Shown: positions 15,615-25,496, numbered from the stretch's first letter. The stretch is DNA of 64,000 bases from Microbacterium pygmaeum (GCF_900100885.1 NZ_LT629692.1:1054001-1118000); one strand, 5' to 3'. Program-made: numbers and translations. Notes: generated from the sequence alone by a model not told the origin.

Positions 15615-17750
15615 ATGAGTAAAACGGAAGCCCGATCCGGAGAGCTGTACATCGGTGTCGACACCGGCGGCACCTTCACCGACATCGTGGTCATGGACGG
15701 GGAGGGCAGGGTGTATGCCGACAAGGCCCCGACCACCCCGCACTCGCTGGACGAGGGCGTCTTCGCCGCGCTCAAGATCGTGGCCGACGTGCGCGGGGAG
15801 AGCATCGAGGGGATGCTGAGCAAAGTCGCCGTCTTCGGCCACGGCACCACCCAGGCGACCAACGCGCTCATCGAGCGCCGGGGCACGAAGACCGGCCTGC
15901 TGACCACGCGTGGATTCGGCGACACCATCATCCTGCAGCGTCTGATGGGATTCACCGCGGGCCTGCCGATCGAGCGCCTGGGTGACTTCTCCGCCCGCGC
16001 CTACCCCGACCCGATCGTGCCGCGCACGCTGATCGCCGAGATCCCTGAGCGCGTCGATCAGGCGGGCGCCGTGCTCCTCGAACTCGACGAGACGACCGCC
16101 CGCGCCGAGATCCAGCGTCTTGTGGACGAAGGTGTCGGAGCGTTCGCGATCAGTCTGCTCTGGTCTTTCCGCAACGACGCCCACGAGAAGCGGCTGCGCG
16201 AACTGATCCGCGAGATCGCTGGGGACACCGTGTACGTCTCGATCTCCAGCGAGATCAACCCCGTCCTCGGCGAGTACGAGCGCACAGCGACGACCGTGCT
16301 CAACGCCTACCTCGGCCCGACCGTCGAGCGCTACCTCGAACTGCTCGAGCGCAAGCTCCGTGAAGCGGGCCTGTCCGGGCGGTTCTCGGTGCTCAACAGC
16401 GTCGGCGGTGTCATGGGAGCCAAGGAGGCAGCGGCCAAGGCCGTGCTGCTGCTGGGCTCTGGCCCGACCGGCGGCGTGCTCGGCTCGTTCCACCTCGCGA
16501 AGGAGCTCGGTCACGACAACATCATCACCTCCGACATGGGCGGCACGTCCTTCGACGTCGGCCTCGTGGTCGGCGGTCAGCCGGTGGTCAAGGCGGTGAC
16601 GGAGGTCGCGCAATACCACGTCGCCACGCCGATGGTCGACATCACGGCCATCGGCGCCGGCGGCGGATCGATCGCGCAGGTCGTCCACGGCAAACTCCTC
16701 GTCGGGCCGGAGAGCGCCGGGGCCTACCCGGGACCGGTCTGCTACGGGCGCGGCGGCGAACAGGTCACGGTCACCGACGCGGACGTCGTGCTGGGCGTCA
16801 TCGACCCCGACAACTTCCTCGGCGGCCGGATGAAGATCGACAAGGCCGCCGCCGAGCGAGCGATCCAGACTCTTATCGCCGAGCCGTTGGGCATCAGCGT
16901 CGTTGAGGCAGCGGCCGGCATTCGGCACATCGTCGACAACCGGATGGCGGGCACACTGCGTGAGCTGACCGTTGGACGCGGACACGACCCGCGCGACTTC
17001 GTCCTCTACGCCTACGGCGGGGCGGGTCCCATGCACTGCGCGGGCTTCGGCGCCGAGCTGGGTGTCAGCGCGATCCTCGTGCCGGCGACCTCGATGGCGC
17101 ACTCCGCCTACGGAGCCCTCGCCGCCGACATCCACCACACCGTCGAGCGTTCCCAGGTGTTCCGCTCCTTCCCGGGCAATCCCGAACCGTGGAAGGAGTT
17201 CGACATCGACGAGATCTGGAAGATCTTCGCGGAACTCGAACACGAGGCCCTCGAGCAGCTGGAGCGTGATGACGTTCCGCGCGACGTAGCGATCATCACC
17301 CGTGCGGTCGATATGCGATACCGCAGCCAGACCCACGAGCTCATCGTGCCCGTGACCACCGCGCTCGCGGATCCGTCGGAGCTGAAGACACTCGTCGACG
17401 ATTTCGAGCGCGCCTACGAGGACACCTACGGCAAGGGCGCCGGCTTCCGTGACGCCGGCGTCGAGATCGCGACCTTCCGCGTGGCGGGCATCGGTCGCAC
17501 GCAGAAGCCGACCTTCAGCGAGATCACGCCGCCCGTCCCGGCGGAGCGCCCGGGCCGGCGGGTCTTCGACGTGCGGGCGATGCAGTGGTGTGAGGCGCCG
17601 GTACACGACTGGAACTCGATGCAACCCGGCGCCGTCATCCCGGGCCCGACGATCGTCGAGCACCCCACCACCACCGTCTACGTGGCAAGCCAGCAGGAAG
17701 TGCAGATGGACCACATCGGCAATCTCGTCATCACCGCTTTAGATCTCTGA
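15615..17750 (+). CDS. Hydantoinase/oxoprolinase-family subunit A (HyuA-like)
   Basis: A 711-residue ATP-binding subunit of the ASKHA-fold hydantoinase A/oxoprolinase family. The N-terminal phosphate-binding motif GVDTGGTFTDIVVMD is at residues 14-28, a GHGTTQATNALIERRG segment follows, and the Hydantoinase_A domain has SDMGGTSFDVGLV and AIGAGGGSIAQV. Family members form complexes with a B subunit for ATP-driven opening of cyclic amides or, with further subunits, for carboxylation of ketones such as acetone or acetophenone. AGGAGGATGAGC before the ATG is a strong ribosome site. The next gene is the B subunit. Confidence 0.88.
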   Translation: MSKTEARSGELYIGVDTGGTFTDIVVMDGEGRVYADKAPTTPHSLDEGVFAALKIVADVRGESIEGMLSKVAVFGHGTTQATNALIERRGTKTGLLTTRGFGDTIILQRLMGFTAGLPIERLGDFSARAYPDPIVPRTLIAEIPERVDQAGAVLLELDETTARAEIQRLVDEGVGAFAISLLWSFRNDAHEKRLRELIREIAGDTVYVSISSEINPVLGEYERTATTVLNAYLGPTVERYLELLERKLREAGLSGRFSVLNSVGGVMGAKEAAAKAVLLLGSGPTGGVLGSFHLAKELGHDNIITSDMGGTSFDVGLVVGGQPVVKAVTEVAQYHVATPMVDITAIGAGGGSIAQVVHGKLLVGPESAGAYPGPVCYGRGGEQVTVTDADVVLGVIDPDNFLGGRMKIDKAAAERAIQTLIAEPLGISVVEAAAGIRHIVDNRMAGTLRELTVGRGHDPRDFVLYAYGGAGPMHCAGFGAELGVSAILVPATSMAHSAYGALAADIHHTVERSQVFRSFPGNPEPWKEFDIDEIWKIFAELEHEALEQLERDDVPRDVAIITRAVDMRYRSQTHELIVPVTTALADPSELKTLVDDFERAYEDTYGKGAGFRDAGVEIATFRVAGIGRTQKPTFSEITPPVPAERPGRRVFDVRAMQWCEAPVHDWNSMQPGAVIPGPTIVEHPTTTVYVASQQEVQMDHIGNLVITALDL

Positions 17751-17764
17751 GAGGAATCGACACC

Positions 17765-19945
17765 ATGAGCACCATTATCGAGAGCACCCCGAGCCTGATC
17801 GGTGACGACCACCTCGAGGACATCGACCCGATCAGCTTCGAGGTCATCCGCAACAAGCTGTCCGCCATCACCGAAGAGCAGTCGATCACGTTGAAGGCGG
17901 TGTCGGGATCCCCCGTGGTCACCGACGCCACCGACTTCAACGTCGGCACCTACCTCTCCGACGGTCAAATCGTCACGATGGGGCCGCAGATCCTCTTCCA
18001 CTCTGGCTCCATGGCGTCGGTGGTGCGGAACCTCATCATCGACTGCGAGGACGACCCGGGCATCGAGGAGGGTGACATGTTCATCCTCAATGACCCGTAC
18101 AAGGGCGCCCTGCATCAACCCGACGTCACCGTCATCGCCCCCGTCTTCTACAACGGCGAGCGCATCGCATTCGTCGGATGCTGCGCGCATCAGATCGACA
18201 TCGGGGGCATGAACTTCGGCTCCTGGTCCTTCCGCGCCCGCGGTATCCAGGAGGAGGCGATGCTGCTGCCGGGGATCAAGCTCGTCGAGGGCGGGAAGCT
18301 GCGCAGCGACCTGTGGTCGATGATCATGCGGATGACCCGCATGCCCACGACCGTCGGGCTCGACCTGAAGGCGATGATCGCCGCCAACAACGTCGCGGTG
18401 AAGCGTCTCACCGAACTGTGCGACCGCTACGGCGTGCAGACTGTGCTGTCGGTGATGCATCACGAGATCCGCAACTCCGAGGCGGCGGTGCGTCAGGCGC
18501 TGCGCGAGCTGCCCGACGGCGTCTTCCGCGCGGTCGACTTCCTCGATCACGACGGACACGACAACAAGATCTACGCCTTCCTGCTCACACTGACCAAGAA
18601 GGGCGAGACACTCGAGTTCGATTTCACCGGAACGTCTCCACAGGCGCCCGGGTTCATCAACTGCACCTATTCCGGGCTCATCGCCGGCGTCTACACCGCG
18701 ATGCTCCCGACACTCGCGCCCAACGTGCGATGGAACGAAGGCATCCTGCGCGCCGTGACCATCAAGGCGCCCGAGGGCATCGTCGCGAACGCGAAGTGGC
18801 CCGCTCCGGTGTCGGGAGCTTCGGTGTCGGGGACGTGGCTGGTCTGCAACGTCGCGTTCCAGGCGCTTTCCCGCCTGGTCTCGACCTCTCCCTCGACGAC
18901 TAAGTTCGGTGCGGGCGTCACCAAGGGGCATATGAGCATCATGGTGCTCTCCGGCACCGATCGGGACGGCCTGCCGTACGGCAACTTCCTGCTCGACTCG
19001 ATGGCGGGGGGCGGCGGTGCGTACAACGACCACGACGGCCTGACCGGCTCCGGGGACTTCTGCGCGCCGCGACCCACGATCACCAACGTGGAGACGCACG
19101 AGGCCAACGGACCCATCCTGTTCCTCTATCGCAGCATCCTCCCCGACACCGGCGGCGCCGGCCGGCAGCGCGGCGGCAACGGGGTGGGGCTGGCGATCAC
19201 CCCGCACGACACCGATTCCCTCACGGCGATGCTGGTCGGGCACGGCATTCAGGTACCCAACAGCGCCGGGATCTTTGGCGGCTTCGAGGGTGCCTGCGGC
19301 ATCAACGAATTGCTGAAGGCGCCGGAGGGAGTCTCGCCGGTGGGGCTGGTCAGCTCGCACGCCGACCACGCACAGTGGCCGGGGGAACGGGTCGATGTCG
19401 GCGCGAAGCCGGGGTTCGTCCCGCTCGGCCCGGGGGATGTCATCTCGTACACCTTCCAGGGAGGCGGGGGCTACGGCGACCCCATCGAGCGGTCCCTCGA
19501 CGCGGTCTCAGAAGACGTGCGGCTCGGATACGTCACTCCCGGAGAGGCCCAGGGCGTCTACGGCGTCGTCGTCTCGGAAGCGGGCGAGGTCGATCTCGGC
19601 GCGACCGATGAGCGCCGGTCCACCATCCGTGCGGAGCGCCTCAGCGGTACACCCGGCCGCACGAGCGGAGCGGCCGAGATCAGCGGTCGGCAGCTCACGC
19701 CGCGCCTGACGCTCACGAGCGACGGAGCCATCGTCGATGCCTGCGGGCACTCGTTCGGGACGACGCCAGACTGGAAGTCGAACGCTGTCATCCGCGTCGT
19801 CGAGTCGTCGAGCCACGGCAAGCACGTCGTGACCCACGAGGACCTCGAGATCCGCGAATACGTCTGCCCCTCGTGCGGCACCCTGCTCGAGTCGAACGTC
19901 ACTCGGATCGGCGCGGAGGACCTGATCACCTCGGAGCTGCTATGA
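17765..19945 (+). CDS. Hydantoinase subunit B (HyuB-like) with a C-terminal acetone-carboxylase-gamma-like extension
   Basis: 726 residues. Positions about 15-560 are a typical Hydantoinase_B domain (DPISFEVIRNKLSAITEEQSITL, FILNDPYKGALHQPDVTVIAPVF, GGGGYGDPIERSLDAVSEDV). The remaining ~150 residues form an extra segment with a cysteine in DACGHSFG and a CPSCG pair at 701-705 within IREYVCPSCGTLLESNV, resembling the small zinc-binding gamma subunits of acetone/acetophenone carboxylases. This suggests a fusion of B and gamma functions and slightly favours a carboxylase over a simple lactamase. The stop overlaps the next ATG (ATGA). Confidence 0.83.
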   Translation: MSTIIESTPSLIGDDHLEDIDPISFEVIRNKLSAITEEQSITLKAVSGSPVVTDATDFNVGTYLSDGQIVTMGPQILFHSGSMASVVRNLIIDCEDDPGIEEGDMFILNDPYKGALHQPDVTVIAPVFYNGERIAFVGCCAHQIDIGGMNFGSWSFRARGIQEEAMLLPGIKLVEGGKLRSDLWSMIMRMTRMPTTVGLDLKAMIAANNVAVKRLTELCDRYGVQTVLSVMHHEIRNSEAAVRQALRELPDGVFRAVDFLDHDGHDNKIYAFLLTLTKKGETLEFDFTGTSPQAPGFINCTYSGLIAGVYTAMLPTLAPNVRWNEGILRAVTIKAPEGIVANAKWPAPVSGASVSGTWLVCNVAFQALSRLVSTSPSTTKFGAGVTKGHMSIMVLSGTDRDGLPYGNFLLDSMAGGGGAYNDHDGLTGSGDFCAPRPTITNVETHEANGPILFLYRSILPDTGGAGRQRGGNGVGLAITPHDTDSLTAMLVGHGIQVPNSAGIFGGFEGACGINELLKAPEGVSPVGLVSSHADHAQWPGERVDVGAKPGFVPLGPGDVISYTFQGGGGYGDPIERSLDAVSEDVRLGYVTPGEAQGVYGVVVSEAGEVDLGATDERRSTIRAERLSGTPGRTSGAAEISGRQLTPRLTLTSDGAIVDACGHSFGTTPDWKSNAVIRVVESSSHGKHVVTHEDLEIREYVCPSCGTLLESNVTRIGAEDLITSELL

Positions 19946-21053
19946 GCACCGGCTCCTTCTCGGTGCCCACGGAGGTCTTCGCCGGCGTCGGCAGCCTGAG
20001 CGAGCTGCCCGCCGTACTGCGTCGGCATGGGGTGACTCGGTTGGCGGTCGTCACGGACGCCGCGCTCGTCGCTACCGGTCTGCTCGACTTCGTGCTCGAG
20101 CACATCCCCGACGCGGCTCCCGTGACGATCCTCACCCTCCCGCCGAATCCCGACGTGCAGCCCGTGGAGGATGCGGCCGAGGCCGCACGCGCGGCCGGTG
20201 CCGACGCCGTTCTCGCCATCGGCGGTGGCAGCGCGCTCGGGGAGGAAAGGCGGTGGCGATTCGGCTGACCAACGATGCGCCCATCGGCGCGTACGAGGGA
20301 GTCGATCGCGTACCGAACCGGCCTGCCCCCACCATCGCCGTCCCCACGACAGCGGGCAGCGGCAGCGAGGTGTCGAATGCGCTCGTGCTGCACGAGCCCG
20401 GACGCTCCACCGAACTGGTGGTGCGGGGTCGCGGCTGCGAGCCGAGGGCGGCCATCCTCGACGCACGGTTGCTTCGCGGTCTTCCGGAGAACCCGCTCCT
20501 CTTCGCCGCTCTCGACGCTCTCGCGCACTGTCTCGAGTCGCTCTGGGCGGTGGGGCGGACCTCCTTCACCACGGCGCTCGCGCTCGAGGCGGCGGACCGG
20601 ATCATCGATCTGCTGCCCTCCGCCGTGGCGGGGGTCGCGAGCGGGGCGAACCGTTCGGGTGAGAACGATGAGGTGCTGCAGCAGCTGCTCGAAGCGAGTT
20701 CGATGGCGAACATGGCCTGCGGCAACTCCGGACTGGGCCTCGTGCACGCTCTCGCGAGCGCCGTCGATGTCACGCTCGCGCACGGGCTCCAGACCGGACT
20801 CCTCCTTCCGCATGTCGCGAACTTCAACGCGCAGACCCTCGCGCCGCCCGCGCGGGCGCTCCTTCCGCGCGTCGACGCGCTCTATACGCAGCTCGGATTC
20901 GAGGCGTCCTACGCCGTCGCGTCCTCGGATCCCGTCCCCGCGGGAGTTCTCGTCCGAGCAACGCAGGGACATCCTTTCCGTGCCAACAACGCCAGACCCT
21001 CCAGCGACGAGGAAGTGGCCGAAGTCGCCCTCGCCGCCGGAGCGACCCGATGA
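19942..21053 (+). pseudogene. Iron-containing alcohol dehydrogenase / maleylacetate reductase-like, frameshifted
   Basis: Two frames join into one Fe-ADH family protein of about 370 residues. The first (19942 to about 20249) carries the N-terminal dinucleotide domain up to AVLAIGGGSALGE. The second (about 20250-21053) continues KAVAIRLTNDAPIGAYEG, then IAVPTTAGSGSEVSNALVL and the metal region ALDALAHCLESL with AHGLQTGLLLPHV. A single missing G in the GGAGGAAAGG stretch near 20249 accounts for the break. Maleylacetate reductases belong to this family and would fit a hydroxyquinol-type route. The gene is inactive unless the frameshift is a sequencing error or is bypassed. Confidence 0.8.
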
Positions 21054-21769
21054 GGACGACGACGACCGCTTCGCAGCTGATCGACGACCTGGTCGACGCC
21101 AACCACGTGCTCGTCGACCGCGGGGTGCTCGACGCCTACGGTCACGTCAGCGGCCGACACCCCGACGACCCGGAGAAGTTCCTGATCGCCCGGAACCTCG
21201 CACCCGGCCTCGTCACCGCCGCGGACATCCAGGTCCTCGACCTCGACGGCGGCACGGACGATGAGCGACCGAGCTACCTGGAGCGCTTCATCCACGGCGA
21301 GATCTATCGGGCGCGCCCCGATGTGCACTCCGTCGTGCACAGCCACTCGGCGTCGGTGATCCCGTTCACCATCTCGAATCGCCCCCTGCAGGCGGTCTGG
21401 CACATGGCGGGATTCTTGGGTGAGGGCGTGCCCGTCTATGAGATCCGCGAGGACGCCGGGATGGGCAGTGACCTGCTCGTGCGCACCCCGGAGCTCGGGG
21501 CAGGGCTCGCGGCCAGCCTCGGGGAGGGTGCTGTCGCTCTCATGCGGGGACACGGATCGGTGACGGTCGGCGACTCGATACCCCACGCCGTGTGGCGCGC
21601 GGTCTTCGCAGAACTCAACGCGCGCGCGCTCGCCGTGGCCGTCGGGTTGGGCGAGGTCACCCCCCTCACCGCGGAGGAGGGCATCGCCGCGGCGAAGTCG
21701 AACTACGGGCAGATCCGTCGTCCTTGGGAGCTGTGGCGCGCCGAGGCACGAGCCGGGCGCCGCGGGTAG
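21050..21769 (+). CDS. Class II aldolase/adducin-family protein
   Basis: A 239-residue class II aldolase fold protein, normally a Zn- or Mn-dependent aldolase, epimerase or decarboxylase. Metal ligands are His97 and His99 (SVVHSHSAS) and His168 (MRGHGSV); Glu83 after HGEIYR is the likely acidic residue. Members include fuculose-phosphate aldolase-like enzymes and 3,4-dihydroxyphthalate decarboxylases of aromatic pathways; the latter would match the presence of a dihydroxyphthalate-decarboxylase-like gene, but the assignment is open. The start overlaps the preceding stop (ATGA), so it was the last gene of the run. The second IS256-family copy begins 180 bp later. Confidence 0.85.
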   Translation: MRTTTTASQLIDDLVDANHVLVDRGVLDAYGHVSGRHPDDPEKFLIARNLAPGLVTAADIQVLDLDGGTDDERPSYLERFIHGEIYRARPDVHSVVHSHSASVIPFTISNRPLQAVWHMAGFLGEGVPVYEIREDAGMGSDLLVRTPELGAGLAASLGEGAVALMRGHGSVTVGDSIPHAVWRAVFAELNARALAVAVGLGEVTPLTAEEGIAAAKSNYGQIRRPWELWRAEARAGRRG

Positions 21770-21949
21770 CCGCCGGTCTCGCCGAGGCCGGAGGGCCTCC
21801 GCCGATCCTCTCTCTCGACAGGCGTGCCACCGCTGCTCTATTTGGTGCAACGGCCACTGCGGCGCGCGACATCCTCTGTGTCCGACAGCGGGGTCTTCCC
21901 TCGCGCTGGAATCCAGGTCGAGGTCGGCGAACCTCGCGGGATCGAAGAC

Positions 21950-23316
21950 GGGTCTGTCGGGAACTTTGTGTGTGAGGGTTCGGCGTGATCGGTTCAGCTT
22001 CGGCTGGCCGGGAAGATGAATCACGTCATGAACACCGAATTGAAGACAACTCAGCAATCCGAGACCGTTGACCTGCGAACCGGGGAGATCTTCCCCGCGC
22101 CCCCCGATGTCGCCGCCGTCGCCGAGCAGCTCGTCGCTGCGGCGCGTGGTCAGGGGATCGAGCTGACCGGCCCGAACGGGCTGCTGACGGGCTTGACGCG
22201 GCAGGTTCTGCAGTCCGCGTTGGAAGCGGAACTGACCGAGCACCTCGGCTTGGAACCGGGCGACCGTGCCGGCAAGCAGTCGGTCAACTCCAGGAACGGA
22301 TCGACGCCGAAGACGGTGCGAACTGAGATCGGCGATCTCACGATCCAGGTGCCGAGGGGTCGAGCAGGAACGTTCGCGCCGGTGGTGGTGCCGAAGCATC
22401 AACGCAGGATCGCCGGTTTCGATGAGGCGATGATCTCGCTCTACGCGAGGGGCATGACCACCGGCGATATCGCCAAGCACCTCTCCGACCTCTACGGCTC
22501 CGACGTGTCCCGTGACCTCGTCTCGACGGTGACCGACAAGGTGCTTGGCGACATGCAGGAATGGCAGCTCGTCCGCTGGACGTCGTCTATCCGGTGGTGC
22601 TGATCGATGCGCTCGTGATCAAGGTCCGGGACGGGCAGGTCGCGAACCGGCCCGTCTACGTCGCCGTCGGCATCGATCTGGACGGTCATCGTGACGTTCT
22701 CGGGTTGTGGATGGGACCGACCGGGGGTGAGGGTGCGAAGCAGTGGATGAACATGCTCACCGAGCTGCGCAACCGCGGCGTCGCCGATGTCTGCATCGTC
22801 TGCTGCGACGGTCTGAAAGGACTCCCCGACGCGACGGCGCGATCTGGCCGCTCGCAACCGTGCAGCAGTGTGTTGTCCATCTCGTGCGCAACTCTCTTCG
22901 CTACGCGTCAAAGAAGTACTGGTCCAAGATCACCGGGCAGCTCCGCGTGGTCTATACCGCCCCCACCGTCGCGGCGGCGGAGGCGAGGTTCGCGGAGTTC
23001 GCTGAGCAGTGGCGGGGCCTGTATCCGGCGATGGTCCAAATGTGGGAGAACGCGTGGGGCGAGTTCGTTCCCTTCCTGAAGTTCCCGCCCGAGATCAGAC
23101 GGCTGATTCACACCACGAATGGGATGGAGTCGCTGAACGCGAGGTTCCGGCAAGCCACGAGACGTCGCGGGCATTTCCCCAACGAGCAGGCGGCGATGAA
23201 GGTGCTGTATCTGACGGTGCTCGAGCGGCGCCCGAATCGCACGAATCCGACAGGGCAGATCGCCGGCTGGAAAGCTATCCTGAACACCCTGTCCATCACC
23301 TACGGCGACCGCCTAG
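21950..23316 (+). mobile_element. IS256-family element, copy 2, right end lost
   Basis: The left end GGGTCTGTCGGGAACTTTGT at 21950 matches copy 1. Similarity to copy 1 continues to about 23316 (gcgaccgcctag) and then stops; no right inverted repeat was found. It has the same orientation as copy 1, so the two copies bracket the catabolic module. Confidence 0.78.
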
Positions 23317-23348
23317 ATCTAAAACTGATGGAGGTTGTTGACAGTTGA
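22016..23348 (+). pseudogene. IS256-family transposase with two frameshifts
   Basis: The protein starts MNHVMNTELKTTQQS and aligns throughout with the copy at 1917. One A is missing after GGAATGGC near 22566, shifting the frame after DMQEWQ; one T is missing near 22834, after GLKGLPDA. A third frame then continues WPLATVQQCVVHLVRNSLRYASKKYW to GDRLDLKLMEVVDS. With both bases restored, a transposase of about 440 residues would result. Divergence from copy 1 is many substitutions, so these are related but separate elements, not a recent duplication. Confidence 0.85.
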
Positions 23349-23738
23349 GACGTCCGATCTAGCGAACATCGTGGCGAGCCTCCATTTCGCAGTTGGGCAC
23401 CGTTCGCCCGAGGGTCTCTCACGACATCGGCGATGGACGCGTCGTGGCGCGTCGCGGATCGCGCTGCCGCCATAGAATTGTGCCGCCCCCGTTCATTTGG
23501 CCGGCGGAGTCAAGCTGCAGGCGTCACCGAGGTTTTCCCGCTAAGTGAAGAGGCTTCTTCGGAAACGGTCGACTACCACGTCGCGGCCGCCGCTGCAATC
23601 ACGGTCCAGCGACCCGGCATGTACGCACCGACCTGTGAAGTGTTGATGCGAGCCGCTCGAACGGTAGCGGCCAAGGGTGTGCCAACGCGGCGGGAGGAGT
23701 CTTTTTCCATCCTGGGGTGCCGTTGACAATCTGGACCC
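23349..23738. other. Unassigned stretch between IS remnants
   Basis: About 390 bp with no gene that I can support. Short open frames (for example 23433-23726) show no family pattern. Confidence 0.4.
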
Positions 23739-23915
23739 CTCCGGATTGTGGCTGCCGTGCCGGCTGAAGGGGCTAGTAGCGAGCGGATGTCGGCCCGACT
23801 CGGTGTCGTCGAGAAGACCGTTCGGAACTACCTCTCAGGCATGTACCCGAAGCTGGACGCAGTCGAGCGAGTCACCGCGGCGACTGCCGCTCGCGACTAC
23901 CTCGCCCGCCACAAG
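23739..23915 (+). pseudogene. LuxR-type regulator, C-terminal HTH fragment
   Basis: About 58 residues match the DNA-binding end of NarL/LuxR response regulators: RIVAAVPAEGASSERMSARLG, then VEKTVRNYLSGMYPKLDAVERVTAATAARDYLARHK. The receiver domain and any start are missing. At 23916 it is joined directly to an istB fragment, so it was cut by IS insertion or deletion. Confidence 0.65.
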
Positions 23916-24148
23916 TGTTCTTCCAACTCGTCTCGTCCCGCTACGAACACGCCTCGCTGATCCTCACCAGCAACCTGCCGTTCTCCGGCTGGGGCGGGGT
24001 CTTCGGAGACCAAGCCGTCGCTGCCGCGATGATCGACCGGATCGTCCACCACGCCGACGTGCTCACCCTCAAAGGAGCGAGTTACCGGCTCCGCGGACGC
24101 GGCATCGACAGCCTCCCCAGCATCAAGACGCAAGATCCGGCAGACTAA
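23916..24148 (+). pseudogene. IS21-family istB, 3' fragment
   Basis: 77 codons from FFQLVSSRYEHASLILTSN to SIKTQDPAD are almost identical in DNA to the end of the complete istB at 25496-26293 (first ~80 bases identical), but the tail and downstream sequence differ. It is a remnant of a related IS21-family element left beside the intact one. Confidence 0.8.
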
Positions 24149-24281
24149 CGAAACGACGAATCGGTGGCCTAGTTTTCGCCCGTCGTTTTGGCCTGGTTCT
24201 CAACCGTCGCCGACGTTTGTCGACGACGTTTGAAAACTGGTCAGTTTCGGCGGTGAAAAGTGAACACTCGACGATTGGAGA

Positions 24282-25496
24282 GTGATCACTTTGGAGGACT
24301 GGGCGTTGATCCGGCGGTTGGCTGCGGAGGGCGTGCCGAAGGCGCGTATCGCGGAGCGGTTGGGGATCTCTAGGACGACGGTGTTGAAGGCGGTCCGGTC
24401 GGATTCGCCGCCGCAGTATGAGCGGACGCCGACGGAGTCCTCGTTCGTCGCGTTCGAGCCGCGGGTGCGGGCGTTGCTCGCGGAGACGCCGGATATGCCG
24501 GCGACGGTGCTCGCGGAGCGGGTCGGCTGGACGGGGTCGATCACCTGGTTCCGGGCGGGGGTGAAGCAGTTGCGGCCGGAGTTCCGGCCGATCGATCCGG
24601 CGGACCGGTTGAGCTGGGAGCCGGGTGACGCGGCGCAGTGTGATCTCTGGTTCCCGCCGAAGAAGATCTCGCTCGAGGATGGCACGGCCAAGCTGTTGCC
24701 GGTGCTGGTGATCACGGCGGCGCATTCGAGGTTTGTGGTCGGTCGGATGATCCCGACCCGGACGACCGAGGATCTGCTGCTGGGATCGTGGGAGTTGATC
24801 CAGCAGCTCGGGCGGGTCCCGCGCAGGTTGATCTGGGACAACGAGGGCGGTATCGGGAGAGCGCATCGCCCTGCCGCCGGTGTTGCCGCGTTCATGGGGA
24901 CTCTCGCGACGAAGCTGGTGTTGCTGCCGCCGCGGGACCCGGAATCGAAAGGTGTCGTCGAGCGGCGCAACGGGTGGTTTGAGACCTCGTTCATGCCCGG
25001 CCGGTCCTTCACGTCCCCGGCGGACTTCAACACGCAGTTCACCGACTGGCTGGCCAAAGCGAATACTCGGGTGGTGCGTACGATCCGGGCTGCGCCGACG
25101 TCTCGGTTGGACGCGGACCGGGCCGCGATGCTGCCGTTGCCGCCGATCCCGATCCATCTGGGCTGGCGCAATAGCATCCGGTTGGGCCGGGACTACTACG
25201 TCCGCCTCGACACCAACGACTACTCCGTGGACCCGACAGTGATCGGCCGGATGGTCGATGTCACGGCCGACCTGGAGCGGGTGAAGGTCCGCGCGGACGG
25301 CCGAGTCGTCGCCGACCATGCCCGGGTTTGGGCGCGTGGGACCACGGTCACCGACCCGGCCCACGTGGAGATCGCCGCGCGGCTCCGTAAACAGTTCCAG
25401 CAACCCCGCGCGGTCGCGGTCGGCGACGATCTGATCCGGGATCTGGCCGACTACGACCGGGCGTTCGGGCTGGTCACCGGCGACGGGAACAGCTGA
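24282..25496 (+). CDS. istA: IS21-family transposase IstA
   Basis: 404 residues starting at GTG 24282. The N-terminal helix-turn-helix is LIRRLAAEGVPKARIAERLGISRTTVLKAV. The DDE core shows QCDLWFPPKK (first Asp), IWDNEGGIG (second Asp) and ESKGVVERRNGWFETSF (Glu), followed by a Mu-type C-terminal domain. It acts with the ATPase IstB to move the element. The stop and the istB start overlap (TGATG), a typical coupling in this family. The gene appears intact. Confidence 0.93.
   Translation: MITLEDWALIRRLAAEGVPKARIAERLGISRTTVLKAVRSDSPPQYERTPTESSFVAFEPRVRALLAETPDMPATVLAERVGWTGSITWFRAGVKQLRPEFRPIDPADRLSWEPGDAAQCDLWFPPKKISLEDGTAKLLPVLVITAAHSRFVVGRMIPTRTTEDLLLGSWELIQQLGRVPRRLIWDNEGGIGRAHRPAAGVAAFMGTLATKLVLLPPRDPESKGVVERRNGWFETSFMPGRSFTSPADFNTQFTDWLAKANTRVVRTIRAAPTSRLDADRAAMLPLPPIPIHLGWRNSIRLGRDYYVRLDTNDYSVDPTVIGRMVDVTADLERVKVRADGRVVADHARVWARGTTVTDPAHVEIAARLRKQFQQPRAVAVGDDLIRDLADYDRAFGLVTGDGNS

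Noticed and set aside
15600..19369. Long minus-strand ORFs (704 and 563 codons) opposite HyuA and HyuB
   Set aside because: They mirror the codon structure of the hydantoinase genes and show no conserved motifs.
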